From Nakamurella endophytica (lineage in GTDB: Bacteria > Actinomycetota > Actinomycetes > Mycobacteriales > Nakamurellaceae), in assembly GCF_014646215.1 (NCBI RefSeq), contig NZ_BMNA01000001.1, forward strand, positions 450,183-514,182: 64,000 nucleotides of DNA, in the 5' to 3' direction. The stretch's first letter is position 1; every line of letters starts with the position of its first letter. A model generated the notes under the pieces. It was given only the letters and a program-made list of their open reading frames with translations. It made no database searches and had not been told where the DNA came from. The position numbers and the translations under genes are program-made. Below, piece by piece: positions 1-9,594 of the stretch.

Positions 1-546
1 CCCCCCGGCCGGGTCACCGTGACCGTCGACGGACGCGCGGTCGCCTCCGGCGCCCTGCACGGCGGCACGGCCGCCGTCGTCCTGCCGCAGTGGTCGGTCG
101 GAGCCCACCAGGTCCGCGCCGGCTACAGCGGCGACGCACGGTTCACCCCCCGGGCCTCCGCCCCGCGGACCGTGACCGCGACGGCCAACCCCTGCCCGGC
201 CTCCGCGCGGGCCTGCGTGGACCTGACGCACTCGCGGGCGTGGTTGCAGTCCGGCGGCCGGATCACCTACGGCCCGGTGCCGACCACCTCGGGACGGCCC
301 GGCTACCGCACCTACGCGGGCACCTTCCAGGTCTACTGGAAGGACGCCGACCACCACTCCTCCGAGTTCGACAACGCCCCGATGCCGAACTCGGTCTTCT
401 TCGACGGTGGCATCGCCTTCCACGCCGGCAGCCTGTCCGTGCCGTCGCACGGGTGCATCCACCTGTCGAACGAAGCCTCGCAGGTCTTCTTCGACCGGTT
501 GTCCGTCGGCGACGAGGTCTACGTCTTCGGGTACGCGCCCTACTGA
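1..546 (+). CDS. L,D-transpeptidase (YkuD) with N-terminal Ig-like domain, 5' truncated
   Basis: The frame is open to base 1, so the start lies outside the window. The first ~55 visible residues look like the end of a bacterial Ig-like repeat (YSGDARFTP strand motif). The rest is a YkuD catalytic domain. The active-site Cys is in PSHGCIHLSN (Cys codon 454-456), preceded by the family His in GIAFHAG. This family makes 3-3 cross-links in peptidoglycan or attaches proteins to it outside the membrane. In most members the residue two after Cys is Arg (HGCxR); here it is His. The next gene, on the same strand, is also a secreted cell-wall enzyme. The family call is firm; the exact substrate is not known. 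Confidence 0.85.
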   Translation, partial: PPGRVTVTVDGRAVASGALHGGTAAVVLPQWSVGAHQVRAGYSGDARFTPRASAPRTVTATANPCPASARACVDLTHSRAWLQSGGRITYGPVPTTSGRPGYRTYAGTFQVYWKDADHHSSEFDNAPMPNSVFFDGGIAFHAGSLSVPSHGCIHLSNEASQVFFDRLSVGDEVYVFGYAPY

Positions 547-611
547 CCGGCGGATGCGCCGCGGCCCGGCGCGCACCGTCCTGCGAGCCGGGAAACCCCC
601 CGGACGGCCCT

Positions 612-649
612 GTCGGAAGCCACAGGCGTGGCTCTACGTCATCTTCCGA
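612..649 (+). other. Inverted repeat in the leader of the lectin/transglycosylase gene
   Basis: TCGGAAG (612-618) pairs with CTTCCGA (643-649) and encloses a smaller GCCAC-AGGC-GTGGC hairpin. A second short hairpin, CCCCT-CGG-AGGGG, follows at 659-671. The stretch 547-831 holds no gene. It may be the 3' end of the transpeptidase transcript or a structured leader. It does not show the conserved ends of the ydaO/c-di-AMP riboswitch. Confidence 0.35.
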
Positions 650-831
650 CCTGCGCCGCCCCTCGGAGGGGTTATTGCCCTGTGCCGGGACCGCCTTGCA
701 CGATGCCTAGGGCGGTGCCGCCGTTCCGTGCATGTGCAGTCACGGACGGTGCCCTGTACTGCCGGGCAGCAACCGCGTCGGGCGGCTGCCGCGCCGCCGG
801 CCCGGTGCCGGCCGGGTCGAAGGGGACACGT

Positions 832-3297
832 GTGTCGGCTGGTCACAGAACGAAGGTCCTGCTCACGGCGGCGGTCGTCGCTGTGCTGGCCGGTGGTGCG
901 CTCGGCGCGCCAGCCGCCGCAGCGCTGACACCGGCAGCTGCCACCGCACCGGCTGCCGTTCCCGCGGCCGCGCACGCCGCCCCGGCCGCCGACTTCGCAG
1001 CGGTCCCGGTGGTCGCCCCCGCCGCCACGCCGGTCGCGCAGGGCGCGGCCGGCTCGACCGCTGGCGCCTTCAGCGCGCTGACGTCCAGCCGGGTGCTGGA
1101 CACCCGCACCGGGATCGGCGGGACCCGCGGCCTGCAGGTCGCCCCCGGGTCCGTCGCGGTACAGGTCCTCGGGGTCGGCGGCGTCCCGGCCGACGGCGTC
1201 TCCGCCGTCGTGCTGACCCTGACCGTCACCGCCGCCACCGGCGGCGGGTACCTGGCCGCCGGCGCCGACGGTGACCCGCGGCCGGATGCGTCGAACCTCA
1301 ACTGGGCGGCCGGGCAGACCGTCGCCAATCTCGCGGTGGTCCCGGTCGGCGCCGACGGCAAGGTGCGGCTCTACACGTCCGGACGGCCCACGGACCGGCT
1401 GCACCTGGTGGCCGACGTGTCCGGCTACTACCGGGACGGCGACGTCACCGAGCCCGGCGGCGTGCAGGTGCTGCCGAGCCCGTCCCGGATCCTGAACACC
1501 GTCGACGGCGTCGGGGCGGCGCAGGCCCCGGTCGCCGGCCGGGGCTCGGTCACCGTCCAGGTCACCGGGCGCGGCGGGATCCCGGCCTCCGGCGTGGCGG
1601 CCGTGGTGGTCAACCTGACCGTCACCCGCACCACCGGCGGCGGCCACCTGGCCGCCGGCCCCGCCGGCGCCACCCCGCCCGCGGTCTCGAACCTGAACTA
1701 CCCGGCCGGCGGGACGCTGGCCAACCTCGCCGTCGTCCCGCTCAGCCCGGACGGCCGGATGACCGTCTGGACGACCGGCGCCGGCACCCTGCACCTGCTG
1801 GCGGACGTCGCGGGATACGTCGTCGCCGGGTCCACGACACTGACCGGGTCGGTGCAGCCCGTGCTGCCGGCCCGGGTGCTGGACAGCCGCACCGGCGTCG
1901 GTGGGGCCGGCGGTCCGCTGGCCGGTACGGGCGCGGTGCGGCTGAAGGTCACCGGGGCCGGCGGCGTCCCGGCCTCCGGCGTCTCCGCCGTCGCGCTCGT
2001 GGTCACCGTCACCGCCCCCACCTCCGCCGGCTACCTGGTCGCCGGTCCCGACGGCGTCGCGGTCGCCAACGCCTCGAACCTGAACTGGAGCCCGGGCCAG
2101 ACCGTCAGCAACCTGGTGCTGGTCCCGGTCGGGACGAACGGCACCGTCCGGCTCACGACCAGGGCCGGGGGCACCCTGCACCTGGTGGCGGACGTCGCCG
2201 GCTTCGTGCTGTCCGGGCCGCCGACCCGGGCGCTGGCCCCCGGCCAGGCGATCTCCTCCGGCAGTGCGCTGACGTCGCCGTCGGGCCAGTTCTCCCTCTC
2301 GATGCAGACCGACGGCGATCTGGTGATGACCGCGCAGGGCAGCCGGCTCTGGCACAGCAACACCGACGGGAACCCGGGTGCGGTGGCGCTGCTGCAGACC
2401 GACGGCGACCTGGTCATCCAGTCGCCGGGCGGCGGCGTGCTCTGGGCGTCCGGGACCGCCGGGCACCCGTGGTCGGACCTGACTCTGGGCTCGGACGGCA
2501 CCGCGGCGCTGCGGGCCGGCAGCACGGTGCTCTGGAGCACCGGTTCGGTGAACAGCGTGCTGATGCCCGGACGGTGGCTGCAGCCGGGCTGGCAGCTGTG
2601 GTCGGCGAACCGGTCCGCGTACGTGCTCATGCAGACCGACGGCAACCTGGTGGTGCGCACCCGGCTGGGCCGGTTGATCTGGCAGACCGGCACCGCCGGT
2701 CACCCGGGCGCGCACGCGGTCCAGCAGAACGGCGGGAACCTGGTGGTGTACCAGGGCAGCACGCCGCTCTGGTACTCGAAGACCACCGGCAACACCGCTG
2801 CCCGCACGGTGCTGCAGACGGACGGCCGGCTGACGGTGGTGTCCTCGGCCGGGGTGCCGCTGTGGTGGCCGGGCAAGACGCCGGCGACGGCGACCTCCGG
2901 CTGCGCGTCGATCGGTCCGGATCCGAGCGGGACGTCCATCACCCGCTGGAACCCGGTGACGCTGTGCGTGCTGGCCGCCCTCGGACAGTCGTCGGGCAAC
3001 CTGAACGACGTCAACACGATGATCCGCTGGGAGTCCGGCGGTGACCCGGACGCGGTGAACAACTGGGACAGCAACGCGCAGAACGGCCATCCGTCCAAGG
3101 GTCTGATCCAGGTCATCCAGCCCACGTTCAACGCCTACCGGTCCGCGCTGCTGCCGGACGACCTGCTGAACCCGGCCGCGAACCTCTACGCCGGGCTGAA
3201 CTACGCGATCGACACCTACGGGTCCATCCACAACGTCCCGGGTCTGGTGTCGCTGCGCAATGGTGGCGGGTACGTCGGGTACGACGAGGCGCGCTGA
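832..3297 (+). CDS. Secreted protein: three ~125-aa repeats, bulb-type lectin, C-terminal transglycosylase
   Basis: The GTG at 832 is chosen because GAAGGGGA lies just upstream and the product then opens with a signal peptide (SAGHRTKVLL, hydrophobic to ~30, Ala/Pro-rich to ~75). Residues ~80-210, 213-340 and 343-460 are three copies of a beta-rich repeat (SRVLDTRTGIGG, NLAVVPV, LHLVADV motifs) common in actinobacterial exoproteins. Residues ~465-680 carry bulb-type mannose-lectin motifs (QTDGDLV, QTDGNLVV, VLQTDGRL). Residues ~690-822 are a lysozyme-like transglycosylase domain with the likely catalytic Glu at ~734 in MIRWESGGDP and SKGLIQVIQPTF. It probably binds surface glycan and cleaves peptidoglycan. 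A hairpin terminator follows. Domain calls are by motif; the function of the triple repeat is unknown. Confidence 0.82.
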   Translation: MSAGHRTKVLLTAAVVAVLAGGALGAPAAAALTPAAATAPAAVPAAAHAAPAADFAAVPVVAPAATPVAQGAAGSTAGAFSALTSSRVLDTRTGIGGTRGLQVAPGSVAVQVLGVGGVPADGVSAVVLTLTVTAATGGGYLAAGADGDPRPDASNLNWAAGQTVANLAVVPVGADGKVRLYTSGRPTDRLHLVADVSGYYRDGDVTEPGGVQVLPSPSRILNTVDGVGAAQAPVAGRGSVTVQVTGRGGIPASGVAAVVVNLTVTRTTGGGHLAAGPAGATPPAVSNLNYPAGGTLANLAVVPLSPDGRMTVWTTGAGTLHLLADVAGYVVAGSTTLTGSVQPVLPARVLDSRTGVGGAGGPLAGTGAVRLKVTGAGGVPASGVSAVALVVTVTAPTSAGYLVAGPDGVAVANASNLNWSPGQTVSNLVLVPVGTNGTVRLTTRAGGTLHLVADVAGFVLSGPPTRALAPGQAISSGSALTSPSGQFSLSMQTDGDLVMTAQGSRLWHSNTDGNPGAVALLQTDGDLVIQSPGGGVLWASGTAGHPWSDLTLGSDGTAALRAGSTVLWSTGSVNSVLMPGRWLQPGWQLWSANRSAYVLMQTDGNLVVRTRLGRLIWQTGTAGHPGAHAVQQNGGNLVVYQGSTPLWYSKTTGNTAARTVLQTDGRLTVVSSAGVPLWWPGKTPATATSGCASIGPDPSGTSITRWNPVTLCVLAALGQSSGNLNDVNTMIRWESGGDPDAVNNWDSNAQNGHPSKGLIQVIQPTFNAYRSALLPDDLLNPAANLYAGLNYAIDTYGSIHNVPGLVSLRNGGGYVGYDEAR

Positions 3298-3315
3298 CCG
3301 TCCACGCCCACGGGG

Positions 3316-3343
3316 CGGCGGGCCCGGACGTCCGGGCCTGCCG
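3316..3343. terminator. Hairpin between convergent genes
   Basis: CGGC-G-GGCCCGG, loop ACGT, CCGGGCC-T-GCCG: an 11-bp stem with one mismatch, 19 bases after the lectin gene and 35 bases before the stop of the convergent iolE-like gene. No U-tract, as is usual at this GC content. It could serve both strands. Confidence 0.6.
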
Positions 3344-3377
3344 GCCCTGCTGCGTCCGGCCGCCGCTGTCCCGGGTG

Positions 3378-4295
3378 TCAGCGCGCGCGCAGCGGTCGGC
3401 AGCCGGCCAGGTAGGCGTGGGTGCGCTGGGCGATCGGGTAGGGCACGTCCGGCGCGCACGGGTACAGGTCCTGCTCGACGATGCAGAAGAGCGGGCGGCC
3501 CAGTGCCTCCAGTGCCTCCAGCACGGGCGGCAGGTCGGGCACACCCCGCGGCGGCTCCACCATGGCGCCGAGCCGGACCGCCGCCGAGAACGACAGGTCC
3601 TCGGCCTCCACCCGGGCGCGCACCGCCGGGTCGACCTGCTTGAGGTGGACGTAGCCGATCCGCTCGGGATGGTCGCGGATCACGGCCAGGTTGTCGCCGC
3701 CGCAGTAGCTCAGGTGGCCGGTGTCCACGCAGAGCGACACCCACTCGGGATCGGTGTCGGACAGGAACCTCTCGACCGCCGCTCCGGTGTCCACGTGGCT
3801 GTCCGCGTGCGGGTGGAAGACCACCTGCATCCCGTACTCCTCGCGGACCGCGCGGCCCAGCCGGTCCATGCCCGAGGTCTTGCGCCGCCAGGCCTCGGCG
3901 TCCAGGTGGCGCTCCCCGATCACCGACCCGTCGGCCTGGTCGCGCCACATGTCGGGGATGACGACGAGGTGGGTCGCGCCCTGGCTGCCGGCCAGCCCCG
4001 CCACGTCGGACACCTGGGACCACACGCTGTCCCAGCTGTCCTCGCGGTGCAGGTGCTCGAACACCGTGCCGGCCGAGACTCGCAGGTCACGCGCCGACAG
4101 CGCGTCCTGCAGGGCGGACGGGTCCGTCGGCAGGTAGCCGTACGGGCCGAGTTCGATCCACCGGTACCCCGCGGCCGCGACCTCGTCGAGGAACCGCTCG
4201 GCCGGCACCTGCTGCGGGTCGTCGGGGAACCAGACACCCCAGGAGTCGGGTGCCGACCCGACGGTCAGCCGGCTCGTCGTGCTGGTGGCGGTCAC
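3378..4295 (-). CDS. iolE: IolE-like sugar phosphate isomerase/epimerase (2-keto-myo-inositol dehydratase family)
   Basis: A 305-residue TIM-barrel of the AP-endonuclease 2/xylose isomerase-like family. The N-terminus has SAPDSWGVWFPDD and WIELGPYGYLP, characteristic of IolE-type proteins. Metal-binding His/Asp/Glu positions are visible in VVFHPHADSH, CVDTGHL and CIVEQD. IolE dehydrates 2-keto-myo-inositol to the trione used by IolD. GTG start with GGAGGA 6 nt upstream. It is transcribed leftward from its own promoter (4341-4369) under the same operator as iolC, which ties it to the inositol regulon although 378 bases separate it from mmsA. A different inositol-pathway isomerase of this fold cannot be excluded. 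Confidence 0.78.
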   Translation of the reverse strand: MTATSTTSRLTVGSAPDSWGVWFPDDPQQVPAERFLDEVAAAGYRWIELGPYGYLPTDPSALQDALSARDLRVSAGTVFEHLHREDSWDSVWSQVSDVAGLAGSQGATHLVVIPDMWRDQADGSVIGERHLDAEAWRRKTSGMDRLGRAVREEYGMQVVFHPHADSHVDTGAAVERFLSDTDPEWVSLCVDTGHLSYCGGDNLAVIRDHPERIGYVHLKQVDPAVRARVEAEDLSFSAAVRLGAMVEPPRGVPDLPPVLEALEALGRPLFCIVEQDLYPCAPDVPYPIAQRTHAYLAGCRPLRAR

Positions 4296-4340
4296 GCGTC
4301 CTCCGTTGCAGGCGTCCGGCGTGCGGACCGGGTCCGGCCC

Positions 4341-4369
4341 AGCGTGGCCCGGCCGACCGATGCCGTCAA
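4341..4369 (-). promoter_or_regulatory. Promoter of iolE
   Basis: On the minus strand, TTGACG (4369-4364), 17-nt spacer, then CACGCT (4346-4341) as a weak -10. The same layout (TTGACA, 17 nt, CAGCCT) precedes iolC. Predicted transcription start is about 38 nt before the GTG. Confidence 0.5.
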
Positions 4370-4370
4370 G

Positions 4371-4386
4371 GTTTGTCCAGACATAC
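4371..4386 (-). promoter_or_regulatory. GntR-type operator upstream of iolE
   Basis: GTTTGTC-CA-GACATAC, an imperfect 7+2+7 palindrome. It matches the perfect GTATGTC-CT-GACATAC at 10660-10675 between iolC and the GntR gene. It lies exactly 1 nt upstream of the -35 box, as there. A further ATGTC half-site follows at 4389-4393 (GACAT-ACGA-ATGTC). Confidence 0.65.
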
Positions 4387-4604
4387 GAATGTCAGGACCA
4401 AGCGCCGGGAGCGCCGGCCGCGCCCGTCCGCATCGGCGGACGCGATCCGGGGCGCCGGCACCCGACGGTGCCGGAGCCTCGCACGGAGGCGAGCACGGTG
4501 CCGAGCACACCGGTCGACGTCCAGCGCACCGGACGACGCCGACCCGCGGACCTGCACCGCGCAGCTGCACTTGCGGCTCTGCACCCCGACCCCGGCCGGC
4601 AGCC

Positions 4605-4643
4605 GGGCCGGCCGGCGGCCGGGCCGGCCGGCGGCCGGGCCGG
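4605..4643. repeat. 16-bp tandem repeat downstream of mmsA
   Basis: Two perfect copies of GGGCCGGCCGGCGGCC (4605-4620, 4621-4636) plus GGGCCGG. They lie 30-70 bases past the mmsA stop. The unit is itself largely self-complementary, so it may fold as the mmsA terminator. The rest of the 378-base gap 4296-4673 holds only the iolE promoter and operator; no gene is seen. Confidence 0.6.
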
Positions 4644-4673
4644 TCCCGGCTGCCTCCGCTGCGGACGTCCCGG

Positions 4674-6206
<1,533 letters not shown>

Positions 6207-6270
6207 GTCGTCCTCTCCTCGCTGTCGGGTCGATTCTGCTCGCGGTGACCCGGCGCCCTGTCCGGTGCCC

Positions 6271-8244
6271 TCACAGGTACGGCCGCTGTGCGCGCTTGCC
6301 GTCGCGGTACTCGCGATACGCCCGGGCCGTGGAGTCCAGGGTGGACACCTCGGCCACCGGCACGTCCCACCAGCCGTCACCGGACGGCGACGGCTCGAAC
6401 GGGTCCGTGTCGACGTGCACCAGCACCGCATGGTCGGCGGCCTTCGCCGCGGCCAGGGCCTCGGTCAGCTCGGCCAGCGTCCGTGCCCGCACCACGTGCA
6501 CGCCCAGGCTCTCGGCGTTGGCGGCCAGGTCGACCGGGAGCAGGGCACCGTCCAGCCGGCCGGTGGCCGGGTCGCGGTACCGGTACCTGGTGCCGAAGCG
6601 CTGCGCACCGACGGACTCCGAGAGCGCGCCGATCGAGGCATAGCCGTGGTTCTGCAGCAGCACGACGATGATCTTGATGCCCTCCTGGACCGCGGTGACC
6701 AGTTCCGTCGCCATCATCAGGTAGGACCCGTCGCCCATGGTGACGAAGACGTCCCGGTCGGGGGCGGCCATCCGGACGCCGATGCCACCGGGGATCTCGT
6801 AACCCATGCAGGAGTAGCCGTACTCGACGTGGTAGCCCTTGCGGTCCCGGGTGCGCCAGAGCGCGTGCAGGTCGCTCGGCAGCGACCCGGCGGCGCACAC
6901 CACGACGTCGCGGGGACCCATCGCCGCCTCGACCGCGCCGAGCACCTCGGCCTGCGCCAGGGTGCCGGTGCGGGCGCCGTGACCGCTGCGGTGCGCGGCG
7001 ACCACGGTCTCGTCCCAGGCCCGGGAGAGCGCGGCGACCCGCTCCCGGTAGGCGTCGTCGGTCCGGTGACCGGCGAGCGCCTCGGTCAGCGCGTCGAGCG
7101 CCTCGCGGGCGTCGGCCTGCACCGGCAGCCCGGCGTGCTTGACGGCGTCGAGCCGGGCGACGTTCACGGTGACGAAGCGCACCCCGGGGGCTGCGAAGGC
7201 GGTCCGCGACGCCGTGGTGAAGTCGGAGTACCGGGTGCCGATGCCGAGGACGACGTCCGCCTCCCGAGCCAGGGCGTTCGCGGCCGGGTTGCCGGTGGCG
7301 CCGACCGCGCCGGCGTTGCACGGGTGGTCGTAGGGCAGCGAACCCTTGCCGGCCTGGGTCTCGCCGACGGGGATGCCGGTGGCCTCGACGAAGCGTCGCA
7401 GCGCTCCGTCGGCCCCGCCGTAGATCACCCCGCCGCCGGCCACCACGAAGGGCCGCCGGGCCGAACGGATGATCTCCGCGGCCCGGGCGACGACCGCCGG
7501 TTCCGGCGGCGGGCGGCCGATCCGCCAGACCCGGTCGGCGAACAGCTCGGCCGGCCAGTCCCAGGCCTGCGCCTGCACGTCCTGCGGCAGCGCCAGGGTC
7601 ACCGCGCCGGTCTCCGCCGGGTCGGTGAGCACGCGCATCGCGCCGAGCAGCGCGGACGGCAGCTGCTCGGGTCGCCAGACGCGGTCGAAGAAGCGCGAGA
7701 GCGGGCGGAAGGCGTCGTTGACCGACAGGTCGCCGGCGTAGGGCTGCTCCAGCTCCTGCAGCACCGGGGAGGCGACCCGGGTGGCGAAGACGTCTCCCGC
7801 CAGCAAGAGCACCGGCAGCCGGTTGATCGTCGCCAGCGCCGCGCCGGTGAGCATGTTCGTGGAACCGGGACCGATCGACGCCGTGACCGCGAAGGTCTGC
7901 AGCCGGTCCTGCTGCCGCGCGTAGCCCGCGGCGAGGTGCACCATCGCCTGCTCGTTGCGGCCCTGGTGGTACGGCAGCAGGCCCGGGGTGTCGATCTCGG
8001 CCTGCAGGAGCGCCTGTCCCAGGCCGGCGACGTTGCCGTGGCCGAAGATGCCGAAGCACCCGGTGAAGAGCCGGCGGCGCACCCCGTCCCGCTCGGTGTA
8101 CTGGGCGGCCAGGAACCGGACGACGGCCTGCCCGACGGTCAGCCGGACCGTGTCCGGTGCGCGGTCCGCGGTCGCACCGGCCGCCGGTGCCGCGGGGGCG
8201 TCGCCCGGCACCGCTGCGGGACGGTCCGCGTGCGCACCGGTCAC
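6271..8244 (-). CDS. iolD: 3D-(3,5/4)-trihydroxycyclohexane-1,2-dione acylhydrolase IolD
   Basis: A 657-residue thiamine-diphosphate enzyme that hydrolyses the cyclic trione to 5-deoxyglucuronate. IolD signatures are GCFGIFGHGNVAGLGQ, LPYHQGRNEQAM and, near the C-terminus, the ThDP/Mg site beginning TMGDGSYLMM and ending LLQNHG. Length fits the family (about 640). The GTG at 8244 overlaps the iolB stop (GTGA), so translation is probably coupled. An Ala/Pro-rich leader of about 30 residues precedes the first core motif. Confidence 0.93.
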   Translation of the reverse strand: MTGAHADRPAAVPGDAPAAPAAGATADRAPDTVRLTVGQAVVRFLAAQYTERDGVRRRLFTGCFGIFGHGNVAGLGQALLQAEIDTPGLLPYHQGRNEQAMVHLAAGYARQQDRLQTFAVTASIGPGSTNMLTGAALATINRLPVLLLAGDVFATRVASPVLQELEQPYAGDLSVNDAFRPLSRFFDRVWRPEQLPSALLGAMRVLTDPAETGAVTLALPQDVQAQAWDWPAELFADRVWRIGRPPPEPAVVARAAEIIRSARRPFVVAGGGVIYGGADGALRRFVEATGIPVGETQAGKGSLPYDHPCNAGAVGATGNPAANALAREADVVLGIGTRYSDFTTASRTAFAAPGVRFVTVNVARLDAVKHAGLPVQADAREALDALTEALAGHRTDDAYRERVAALSRAWDETVVAAHRSGHGARTGTLAQAEVLGAVEAAMGPRDVVVCAAGSLPSDLHALWRTRDRKGYHVEYGYSCMGYEIPGGIGVRMAAPDRDVFVTMGDGSYLMMATELVTAVQEGIKIIVVLLQNHGYASIGALSESVGAQRFGTRYRYRDPATGRLDGALLPVDLAANAESLGVHVVRARTLAELTEALAAAKAADHAVLVHVDTDPFEPSPSGDGWWDVPVAEVSTLDSTARAYREYRDGKRAQRPYL

Positions 8245-9278
8245 CGGCCGGTACCCCCGTCCGCGGGGCGCGCCGGCAGCCGGTACAGCGGCAGGCGCGG
8301 GTCCACCTCCTGCGCGGCCCAGACCTGCCGGATCCACCCGTGGTCCGGGTCGTCGGAGATGCGCCACGCCCGCTCCCCCGGCCCGGCCATGACGTTCAGG
8401 TAGTACATGTCGTGCCCCGGCGAGGCCATCGACGGCCCGTGCCAGCCGTGCGGGATCAGCACGACGTCGCCGTCGCCCAGCGCGGCCAGCACGTCGATCG
8501 GCCGCTCCGGCGTCCCGTACACCCGCTGGTATCCGGCCTCGCACCCGCTGACCGGCACCGGCGCGACGGAACGGAAGCGGTAGTAGTAGATCTCCTCGAG
8601 TTCGGACTCGTGCGGGGCGGCCTCGTCGTGCTTGTGCGGCGGGTACGACGACCAGTTGCCCGCCGGGGTGAGCACCTCGCAGGCGATGAGCCGGTCGGTC
8701 TCGAACGCCTCGGGCGTCGCGAAGTTGACGACCTGCCGGCTGCAGGCGCCGGCGCCGCGCAGCTCGACCGGCACCTCGTCGGCGGGCCCGTAGCGGAAGG
8801 GCAGCCGCCGGGTCGCCCGGGCGGCCGGCAGCGCCACCACGGCACCGGACACGCTCTCCAGCTCGGCCTGCGCACCGATCGGCAGGTACGCGAAGTCGGT
8901 GATCCCGGAGAACGGGTCCGGACGCCCGGCGAGCTCGAGACGGTCGCCGTCGCACCGCACCTCGAGACCCCCGGACAGCGGCAGCACCAGGGTCTCCAGG
9001 TCTCCCGTGGCGACGGTGGCGGGCACGCCGGGTGCGAGCCGCAGCACCCGCAGGCCGGACCAGGCCCAGCCCGCGGTCTCCGGGGTGACGTCGACCTCGA
9101 CCACGGCGCCGGAGGTGCCCGGCTGATCAGTGCCGGAGGCGCCCGGCTGATCGGCGCCGGAGGCGCCCGGCTGATCAGTGCCGGAGGCGCCCGGCAGATC
9201 GGCGCCGGCGGCGCCCGTGTCCCCGGTGGTGCCGGCTGGCAGGTGGTGGCGGCCCCGGTCGGGCAGGTGTGCCGCCAT
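8241..9278 (-). CDS. iolB: 5-deoxy-glucuronate isomerase IolB with inserted 8-aa repeats
   Basis: A 345-residue cupin isomerase of the inositol pathway. IolB motifs are VTPETAGWAWSGLRVL, FRYGPADEVPVELRGAG, NWSSYPPHKHDE (metal-binding His), ELEEIYYYRF and LIPHGWHGPSMASPGHDM. The protein is about 45 residues longer than usual because four GASGxDQP-like units lie between HHLPAGTT and VVEVDVTPE. The ATG at 9278 is one base after the stop of the upstream aldolase remnant; no strong ribosome site is visible, suggesting coupled translation. The 3' end overlaps iolD by 4 bases. Confidence 0.9.
   Translation of the reverse strand: MAAHLPDRGRHHLPAGTTGDTGAAGADLPGASGTDQPGASGADQPGASGTDQPGTSGAVVEVDVTPETAGWAWSGLRVLRLAPGVPATVATGDLETLVLPLSGGLEVRCDGDRLELAGRPDPFSGITDFAYLPIGAQAELESVSGAVVALPAARATRRLPFRYGPADEVPVELRGAGACSRQVVNFATPEAFETDRLIACEVLTPAGNWSSYPPHKHDEAAPHESELEEIYYYRFRSVAPVPVSGCEAGYQRVYGTPERPIDVLAALGDGDVVLIPHGWHGPSMASPGHDMYYLNVMAGPGERAWRISDDPDHGWIRQVWAAQEVDPRLPLYRLPARPADGGTGR
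9121..9216 (-). repeat. Four 24-bp tandem repeats inside iolB
   Basis: Units at 9121-9144, 9145-9168, 9169-9192 and 9193-9216. Units 1 and 3 are identical; unit 2 differs by two bases. Each encodes 8 residues (GASGTDQP type) in a linker outside the conserved cupin core, so the reading frame tolerates copy-number change. Confidence 0.9.
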
Positions 9279-9279
9279 G

Positions 9280-9525
9280 TCAGCGCACCGCCGCGGCGGC
9301 GACGACCAGACGACCGGCGGAGTCGCCGTCCGCCATGCTCGCCAGGCTTCGACGCACGGCGAACCGGCGCGCGGTCGGCCGGAGGCCCGGCCGCCGGAGC
9401 GCGCGTGTGCCGACCGGCCTGCCCGACGGCTCACCGTCGATCACCGGCGTCGGCAGGGTCGTCCCGTCCATCACCCGCTCCTCTCGACGACCACGACAGT
9501 CGCACTGCGCGGGACCGCCCTGCAC
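9280..9525 (-). pseudogene. Probable C-terminal remnant of an IolJ-like (Cgl0159-type) aldolase
   Basis: The frame 9525-9280 lies between iolC and iolB and stops one base before the iolB ATG. Its sequence (EERVMDGTTLPTPV, DGEPSGRP, GDSAGRLVVAAAAVR) resembles, from memory of the family, the last ~60 residues of the Cgl0159-type TIM-barrel aldolase that sits between iolC and iolB in related clusters (ERVM..TTLPTLLLGGDP...VVGRTLLYP...). About 240 N-terminal residues would be missing. A better upstream match (SATVVVVE) lies in another frame, suggesting a frameshift near 9485. A G9 run on this strand (9551-9559) lies just upstream. An alternative is a 63-residue orphan starting at 9471, where GAGAGGAG could act as a ribosome site. 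Confidence 0.45.
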
Positions 9526-9594
9526 ACCGCCCCGACCACACCACGTCCCTCCCCCCCCCGGACCGACCGGTGCCGCCGGCCGGCTCCGGTCCGC

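Noticed and set aside
547..831. c-di-AMP (ydaO) riboswitch before the wall-hydrolase gene
   Set aside because: The conserved 5' and 3' blocks of the class are absent; only unspecific hairpins are seen.
634..4023. Very long open frames opposite real genes (for example minus-strand 634-4023, plus-strand 3375-6248 and 6169-8403)
   Set aside because: Products are Arg/Gly/Pro/His-rich with no domain, and they lie antisense to well-supported genes. This is expected at this GC content.
9551..9559. C9 run as a phase-variation switch
   Set aside because: It lies outside any intact reading frame; more likely part of the degraded aldolase region or a sequencing-sensitive tract.
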